Shown: positions 7,105 through 11,604 of the stretch, piece after piece
Position numbering within the stretch: position 1 is the stretch's first letter
Layout: each line of letters opens with the position of its first letter
DNA from: an uncultured Selenomonadales bacterium
GTDB taxonomy: Bacteria > Bacillota > Clostridia > Christensenellales > QALW01
DNA: 11,604 bases
Reading direction: 5' to 3'
Assembly (NCBI GenBank): GCA_905200615.1
Contig: CAJKLB010000055.1
Span: 1-11,604 of the forward strand
Notes under the pieces: model-generated
The model's input: the letters and a program-made list of their open reading frames with translations, nothing else
The model's database searches: none
Told to the model about the DNA's origin: nothing
Made by a program: the position numbers and the translations under genes

Positions 7105-7392
7105 ATGTTAAAATTTTGGCTGCGTTTATATAAAGAAGGAAAATTATTAAAAGATACCGTTTGTGATGTAGATGAAAATCTTTCGCCCGGCAAATTATTG
7201 GAAGAGGGTTTGAAAATCTGCTGTTATGAATTGGATATTCCCAATCCTATGATTTTAAAAAAACATGTGAACGATATTCGCCAATATTCACTTACACGCT
7301 TTTTGCCCATTGATTTTCCCGAAGCTGTGGATTTTGATAAAGCAGAAATCAATTTGTTTGATAATGCCAAAAAGAAAAATGAAAATTTATAG
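7105..7392 (+). CDS. Conserved-looking small protein of unknown function (95 aa)
   Basis: A 95-aa hydrophilic protein that I do not recognise. It begins MLKFWLRLYKEGKLLKDTVC and has a cysteine-containing core (DENLSPGKLLEEGLKICCYE) and a proline-rich middle (LDIPNPMIL). The acidic C-terminal half (LPIDFPEAVDFDKAEINLFD) is followed by a lysine-rich tail. There is no signal peptide or membrane helix, so it is probably cytosolic. The ATG at 7105 is chosen over an in-frame ATG at 7084. It has AAGGA 8-9 nt upstream, whereas 7084 would lie at the transcription start. A near-consensus promoter and Firmicute-like codon use support a real gene. It is transcribed divergently from the ger operon, with the DUF378 gene 50 bp downstream, possibly cotranscribed. 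Confidence 0.8.
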   Translation: MLKFWLRLYKEGKLLKDTVCDVDENLSPGKLLEEGLKICCYELDIPNPMILKKHVNDIRQYSLTRFLPIDFPEAVDFDKAEINLFDNAKKKNENL

Positions 7393-7441
7393 AATAGAAT
7401 AAAAGCTCTTTGGCATAATAATATGCGAAGGAGTGATTGAA

Positions 7442-7651
7442 ATGGCTATTGATAAAACTGCACTTGCGGTAACAATAATCGGTGCGCTGAACTGGCTGCT
7501 GGTAGGTCTGTTTTCATTTGATCTGGTTGCTTTTATTTGCGGCGGTTCCGCCACTGTTGCTGCGAGAATCATATATGCAATTATCGGTATAACAGCTCTG
7601 TGGTCCATTACCCTCTTGTTCCGCAGAATACGGCCTGTTACCGAAACGTAA
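7442..7651 (+). CDS. DUF378 family small membrane protein
   Basis: A 69-aa protein of the DUF378 type. It has two membrane helices, the first carrying the family signature IIGALNWLLVGLFSFDLVA (residues 11-29) and the second ARIIYAIIGITALWSITLLF. It ends in an arginine-containing tail. The AAGGAG at 7428-7433 is 8 nt from the ATG at 7442. A GTG at 7433 in the same frame overlaps the ribosome binding site and is unlikely to be the start. Its function is not established in any member I know of. It follows the 95-aa gene by 50 bp with a short GCATA/TATGC hairpin between them, and no separate promoter is evident. Confidence 0.9.
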   Translation: MAIDKTALAVTIIGALNWLLVGLFSFDLVAFICGGSATVAARIIYAIIGITALWSITLLFRRIRPVTET

Positions 7652-7668
7652 AACGCAAATAATTTATA

Positions 7669-7698
7669 TTGACATTTCCCCCCTTGGTAAGGTACAAT
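7669..7698 (+). promoter_or_regulatory. Promoter of the GH110-like gene
   Basis: Consensus TTGACA (7669-7674), an 18-bp spacer and TACAAT (7693-7698). Transcription should begin near 7705, giving a leader of about 25 nt. The spacer and -10 lie inside the left arm and loop of the inverted repeat at 7679-7722. Confidence 0.75.
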
Positions 7699-7722
7699 CA
7701 ATGTTGACTTTACTAAAGGGGG
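7679..7722 (+). repeat. 15-bp inverted repeat covering promoter and ribosome binding site
   Basis: CCCCCTTGGTAAGGT (7679-7693) pairs with ACTTTACTAAAGGGGG (7707-7722), forming 15 pairs with two G.U and one bulged A around a 13-nt loop. The right arm contains the GGGGG Shine-Dalgarno of the next gene, and TTCTTTT follows the arm. In transcripts that read through from the DUF378 gene it would form a terminator-like stem that hides the ribosome binding site. Transcripts from the local promoter lack the left arm. It could instead be a DNA operator. Confidence 0.75.
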
Positions 7723-7729
7723 TTCTTTT

Positions 7730-9427
7730 ATGCTTATTAAATTAAACGACTATAAACATCTTTTTATTGACGATGACGCTACTCTGGCCCTGCAGGAGGC
7801 TTTGATCGCCTGTGCCCGAAATCCGGGAGCCACTTTAAAATTAGGCGGAGGCACACTCCATTTTTATAAAAAATTTGCCTTTGAAAAAGAATATTATATT
7901 TCCAACAATGATTACAGTAAAAAATCCATTATTTTCCCTTTAATCGGCATGAAGGATATTACTATTGACGGTGAGGGCGCTGAATTACTCTTTCACGGTA
8001 CCGTTCTTCCTTTTGTAATTGATAACAGTCAAAATATAACCATTACAAATCTTTCGGTGGATTATCCGCATCCTTTCTTCTTTCAAGCAAAAATAACCGC
8101 AGCCGATGAGCATAGCTTAGAACTTACTTACGATACGGAAGAATTCTCTGCTGAAATACGAAATCATGAAATGGTGTTTTTCAGCAAAAACGACGGCTGG
8201 GAAATGGCAAAAGACAAACTTCTTGCCTGTGAATGTGAAGCCGATACGAAAGCTCCCTCAGCATACATATCACCCTATTTTGCTTATTTTAAAGATGCAG
8301 ACGACGGCTCTTTTTTAAGCAGCATGTACCGTTATGTAAAACCTGAGCAGCTGGCACCGGGAAAGATCCGTTTTACCGGTGAATTAAAACACAAGCATAC
8401 GGTAGGAAACATGTGGGTTTGTACTTTTTCCGGAAGAGAAAACCCCGGCATTTTCGGTAACCGTTCTAAAAATATTCAAATTAAAAACGTTACCCTGTAT
8501 CATACCGCTTCTATGGGCGTAATTTGTCAGCTGTGTGAAAATGTTACAATGGAAAAGCTTTCTACGGTGATTCGTCCCGACTCCGGCCGCTATCTTTCCG
8601 TCAACGCGGATTCCACTCATTTCGTAAACTGCACCGGCGCCATTGTGTACGAATCCTGTATCTTTACCAATATGTTGGATGACGCCGGCAACACGCACGG
8701 AAACTACACTCGTTTTGTGCAAGCGCTTAACGCCAATTCATTGCTGGCTACTTTCGGTCATTTTCAACAAAAAGGTATTAATCTGTACGATAGGGGCGAT
8801 CGAATCCATATTGTAGATAACCTTTCGATGCAAACGCTGGCAACCCTTACAGTAAAAGACTCTTTTTTGATTTCAGAGGATTATATTCGTTTGGAATTTG
8901 AAGAAAATCTGCCGCAGATGAAAGACGGATATGTAATCGAAAACTTTACGAAAATGCCTGAGCTTTACATTCATAACTGTATATGCGGCCATAACCGCCC
9001 CAGAGGTTTTTTGCCCGGAACCTGGCGTAAAACGGTCATTACCGGCAATACTTTTTATAATATGATGTGCGGGTTGCATTTTACCGGAGATTCTAATGAT
9101 TGGTTTGAAAGCGGCCCGGTAAACGACGTACTGATAAAAGGAAACAACTTTAAAAACGCGGCATATACCGGCGGTGCCGCAATTGTAATATCGCCTCAGA
9201 TAAAAGAAGGAGCGATGCCGTTCCATAAAAATATTATTATTGAAGATAATATTTTCGAACTGCATGAAGAACGTTTCCTTTCTGCCCAATACGCCGACGG
9301 TTTAATTATGAGAAACAATAAATTTATAAAGAATTCCGATCTTCCCGCGCACAAAAAGGTAGGCGAAAACGGAATTAGCATTTATCATTGCAGTAATACG
9401 GATGCTGAGCCGCCCAAACAAGTATAA
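7730..9427 (+). CDS. Right-handed beta-helix protein, glycoside hydrolase family 110-like (alpha-1,3-galactosidase-related)
   Basis: A 565-aa parallel beta-helix protein. Helix coils rich in NITITNLSV-, NIQIKNVTLY- and KNIIIEDNIFE-type turns occupy about residues 70-110, 245-330 and 430-550. An inserted sandwich/barrel-like segment (about 112-235) and another near 340-400 interrupt them. The GH110 active-site motifs are present: NADSTHF with Asp294 and MLDDAGNTHG with Asp317 and Asp318. The 23/24-residue spacing matches that of the aspartates implicated in catalysis in this family, which hydrolyses alpha-1,3-linked galactose (blood group B, carrageenan-type ends). GH110 enzymes are often secreted, but this one has no signal peptide and would act on imported oligosaccharides in the cytosol. 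The start is set by GGGGG 7 nt before the ATG. Substrate is inference; a non-enzymatic relative cannot be excluded. Confidence 0.82.
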   Translation: MLIKLNDYKHLFIDDDATLALQEALIACARNPGATLKLGGGTLHFYKKFAFEKEYYISNNDYSKKSIIFPLIGMKDITIDGEGAELLFHGTVLPFVIDNSQNITITNLSVDYPHPFFFQAKITAADEHSLELTYDTEEFSAEIRNHEMVFFSKNDGWEMAKDKLLACECEADTKAPSAYISPYFAYFKDADDGSFLSSMYRYVKPEQLAPGKIRFTGELKHKHTVGNMWVCTFSGRENPGIFGNRSKNIQIKNVTLYHTASMGVICQLCENVTMEKLSTVIRPDSGRYLSVNADSTHFVNCTGAIVYESCIFTNMLDDAGNTHGNYTRFVQALNANSLLATFGHFQQKGINLYDRGDRIHIVDNLSMQTLATLTVKDSFLISEDYIRLEFEENLPQMKDGYVIENFTKMPELYIHNCICGHNRPRGFLPGTWRKTVITGNTFYNMMCGLHFTGDSNDWFESGPVNDVLIKGNNFKNAAYTGGAAIVISPQIKEGAMPFHKNIIIEDNIFELHEERFLSAQYADGLIMRNNKFIKNSDLPAHKKVGENGISIYHCSNTDAEPPKQV

Positions 9428-9537
9428 TTCTGTTTGTAAAACAAAATTTCGGCAATACTTTAGGCAGCCATTCTGCACGCAAAATAATTAAGGTATTATT
9501 GATTAAAAACAGCTGTGTTAAACGTATCAATACTCAT

Positions 9538-9578
9538 ACGGTTTTATTCGGGATTTTTAACCCGATAAAACCGTTTTT
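9538..9578 (+). terminator. Strong Rho-independent terminator after the GH110-like gene
   Basis: Arms 9538-9552 and 9561-9574 pair over 14 bp (ACGGTTTTAT-CGGG) with one bulged T and an 8-nt loop, followed by a T run to 9578. It lies 110 bp after the stop codon and closes the plus-strand unit. Confidence 0.9.
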
Positions 9579-9625
9579 CAATTTTTTGTTCCAAAAAATT
9601 ATAAAGGCAAAAAAATAAAGATTGA

Positions 9626-9660
9626 GGCAAAATTTGATTTTGCCATTGCAACGATGGCAA
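9626..9660. repeat. Two overlapping, mutually exclusive hairpins
   Basis: GGCAAAA (9626-9632) pairs with TTTTGCC (9638-9644) around a 5-nt loop. The same TTGCC bases also start TTGCCAT (9640-9646), which pairs with ATGGCAA (9654-9660) around a 7-nt loop. Both are perfect 7-bp stems, and only one can form at a time. Confidence 0.55.
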
Positions 9661-9923
9661 TCCGCGCATAAACTTACTTTCTTCGGACTTTTTCAACGGT
9701 ATTTTAATTCTTTATAAAAATATAGCTCTCCCTATGCCGCCAATAAAATTACTAAATCAAAAATCAGCAAAAAAAACAATTGGCTAATGACAAAAAAACC
9801 GGCGTATAAAATATTCTTCCGCTTTTTTAATAATCGGAAATGTATAAAATAACGAAGAGAAAAGCCTTGCCACTCATAAAAGAATTCTCTTATTTACGTT
9901 TTAAAACACAATACCGTTGCCAA

Positions 9924-9968
9924 AGATCGAAATCCGGCCGCCGAGCCGAGGCGGCTAAATTTCGATCT
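9924..9968. repeat. 45-bp near-perfect stem-loop (10 + 6 bp)
   Basis: The outer arms AGATCGAAAT and ATTTCGATCT pair perfectly over 10 bp. After a symmetric 3/3 internal loop (CCG/TAA), GCCGCC and GGCGGC pair over 6 bp around a 7-nt loop. The GC-rich core stands out from the AT-rich surroundings. No T run follows on either strand, so it is not a standard terminator. Confidence 0.7.
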
Positions 9969-10143
9969 CTCAGAAATCCCATGCCACTTAGCAATATCTT
10001 TTGAAGAAAAACAACTTTTGATAAAATTGACGGCAATAAAAATAAGAGTTTCTTATTCCTCCGTTATTTTATTGGAATATTGATATTATGCGTATCAATA
10101 CAGCACCGGGAATGACAAAATGCTCTAAAGAAAAAACGAGAAT

Positions 10144-11550
10144 TTATTGTTTTTGTCCCAATATGCGATATAAAAAGGTCAGCGCATCTTCCATATTCAA
10201 TCCATTGTGCCCTTTATCCGGCGCAAAGTGTAAGATTACTTCAATATCATTATATTCGGTAATATTTCTCATTGCTTCCGCATCTTTTAAAAACGGTACC
10301 AACTGAGTGGAATTATCCGCAGTCGAACATAAATTGACGTGCATATATATTTTAGGCACGTAGTGATGTTTTTCAAAAGCATCCACAATATTAAAACGCT
10401 CTTTATAATTCAGCGCAGCGCTGATATTGTCAAAAGAAAAGGTGACCACGGAATCCAAAGCATCCTTAAAGATCCAGTGTCTTACATCAAGCTGAGCATT
10501 ATCTGCCACTACCTTTGCTCCTTTTAAATAGATGCCCATGATAATGGAAAGATATCCTCCGGCGGAAGTTCCGTAAATAGCAGTATTCTCAAGACGAATT
10601 CCCATTTTATTTATGATTTTCGCTAGAATAAGGCTGCTGTTTTCAAGATAATAATTTTCATTTTTTCCGATACCCCATCCGATTTGCAGAAAATTATTCA
10701 GATATAATGTGGGATCCATGCAAAACACAGCGGAAGTCTTTAATAGATTTGCCCAGCTATGCCTTTGAAATATGGGAACAGAAACATTCCCTTCCGCTAC
10801 AGCACCGTTATTAAAAACAATAAGTTTATCATTATCACTTCGCCGGTGAATTAAATATTCATAAGGAACGCCGTCCTTTATGACCCGCAGAACATAAAGA
10901 CAATCTCTTTGTATCTGATAATCATCCAGCTCATACTCATGAAGAGTAATCTCCGGATACGGCAGCTTTTTCTTGGTAGTATTGGATGTCGTTTTTTGAA
11001 TGGTTTGTTCAATCAGTTCAACTGTTTTTCTGACTTCTGTTTTTATATCGTATTCATTACTCACATCGGCAAATTCTTTATATCCGTCATATTTATTTAA
11101 ATACCGGATCAATACGGTTGCCAATTCTTTTTCATCATAGTTTATAATATCCCCGCAGTTGTATTTTTGTATCAACTCTTTTGCCACCCCCACATCCGTT
11201 GAAATAATAGGCGTATTCAACATAGCGCTCTCCACTAAAACAAGACTGAACCCTTCACTGAGCGATGTTAATACGGTAGCCGTACTGTTTTTAATATATG
11301 GGTACGGATTTTCAATAAATCCAAGGATTTTTACATTTTCCTCAAGGTCGTTTTCTTTGATATATTTTTCAAGCTTTCCCCTATCTTCCCCATCACCTAA
11401 AATATAAATAATAAAATCATTGCGCTGTTTTTTTACCTCTTTCGCAGCTTTTAACAACAGAATTTGGTTTTTATTATAATCCAGACGGCCAAGCGTGGTA
11501 AACAAAATTTTATCCGGCAGAAGAATTTTTTCCCGGCTGAGAAGTTTTAT
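10144..11550 (-). pseudogene. 5'-truncated glycosyltransferase family 4 / alpha-beta-hydrolase fusion gene
   Basis: The open frame holds the C-terminal half of a GT-B glycosyltransferase family 4 domain followed by an alpha/beta-hydrolase domain. Counting from the TTG at 11505, the GT part starts at FTTLGRLDYNKNQ (the usual entry to the second Rossmann fold). It includes ILGDGEDRGKL and the EX7E nucleotide-sugar motif (Glu84, Glu92 in SEGFSLVLVE). The hydrolase part (about 190-453) has GTSAGG with Ser314, a candidate Asp397 and His433 in KGHNGL. The N-terminal GT domain of about 180 residues is absent. The frame meets TGA at 11551-11553, and no ATG or ribosome binding site precedes the GT part. 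The upstream sequence looks like an insertion-sequence end. The intact gene probably glycosylated and acted on acyl groups of a cell-surface polymer (inference). Residual expression of the hydrolase part is possible. Confidence 0.75.
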
Positions 11551-11604
11551 TCAGACTGTCGAAAAAGTCCAGTATAAGCTGGGCTTTTTTGCATAAATAA
11601 GGTA
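11551..11604. mobile_element. Probable end of an insertion sequence (runs out of the window)
   Basis: Starting exactly at the stop that ends the glycosyltransferase frame is TCAGACTGTCGAAAAAGTCC. This resembles my recollection of terminal repeats of clostridial IS1182-type elements. It is followed by a hairpin and T run of the sort found after a transposase gene. No transposase sequence is in the window, so the family is a guess. The boundary with the gene is placed at about 11550. Confidence 0.45.
11562..11590 (+). terminator. Hairpin terminator inside the putative insertion-sequence end
   Basis: AAAAAGTCCAG (11562-11572) pairs with CTGGGCTTTTT (11579-11589) over 11 bp, with one G.U and a 6-nt loop. 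The run of T residues serves both as stem and tail. With A residues on one side and T on the other, it could stop transcription from either direction. Confidence 0.6.

Larger units (their letters stand above)
9579..10143. other. 565-bp AT-rich stretch without genes, containing several hairpins
   Basis: No reading frame with a start, a ribosome binding site and recognisable protein is seen on either strand. The longest open stretch of interest is a 53-codon frame without a start on the minus strand (9732-9893), rich in Phe and Leu. The region holds two overlapping hairpins (9626-9660), a larger GC-rich one (9924-9968), and a short AATAAGA/TCTTATT hairpin (10041-10057). It separates the GH110-like unit from the disrupted glycosyltransferase gene and may be decayed or mobile-element-derived DNA. 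Confidence 0.6.

Noticed and set aside
9732..9893. 53-codon hydrophobic open frame on the minus strand in the gene-free stretch
   Set aside because: It has no ATG or GTG and no ribosome binding site. Its Phe/Leu richness follows from poly-T runs. A remnant of a membrane protein gene is possible but unsupported.
10088..10306. 72-codon plus-strand frame
   Set aside because: It mostly overlaps the well-supported hydrolase domain on the other strand and has no ribosome binding site.

Overview
The window looks like a chromosomal segment of a low-GC, endospore-forming Firmicute, most likely a member of Clostridia. The evidence is AT-rich intergenic DNA, strong purine-rich ribosome binding sites, textbook -35/-10 promoters, and a complete spore germinant-receptor operon. 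The species cannot be named from the sequence.

Layout. At 231-1244 (minus) is an alpha/beta-hydrolase of the acetyl-xylan-esterase-like type, with its own terminator. A tRNA-Leu(UAA) at 1488-1576 (minus) has a near-perfect promoter. Next comes a divergent base-excision-repair pair. One gene is endonuclease IV (nfo, 1679-2515 minus). The other is a family 6-like hypoxanthine/uracil-DNA glycosylase (2726-3205 plus). The glycosylase makes abasic sites and endonuclease IV cuts them. Their shared intergenic region holds two notable hairpins, one of which is terminator-like and ends against the glycosylase Shine-Dalgarno.

From 6989 down to 3217 (minus) runs a ger operon in the order A, C, small protein, B. 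The genes are nearly all overlapping or 1 nt apart. The 57-codon small gene between C and B (4290-4463) encodes a two-helix membrane protein that resembles the reported fourth ('D') subunits of germinant receptors.

Divergent from the operon are a 95-aa protein of unknown function and a 69-aa DUF378 membrane protein. They are followed by a 565-aa beta-helix protein (7730-9427 plus) that carries the aspartate motifs of glycoside hydrolase family 110 (alpha-1,3-galactosidases) but has no signal peptide. Its promoter and ribosome binding site lie inside a long inverted repeat.

After a strong terminator there is about 560 bp without genes but with several hairpins. The right end (10144-11550 minus) is a glycosyltransferase-4/alpha-beta-hydrolase fusion that has lost its N-terminal half. 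An in-frame stop sits where the sequence changes to what looks like the end of an insertion sequence (11551-11604), which runs out of the window.

The best candidates for something undescribed are the small ger-operon gene, the sequestered ribosome binding site ahead of the GH110-like gene, the attenuator-like leader of the glycosylase, and the disrupted GT4-hydrolase fusion.
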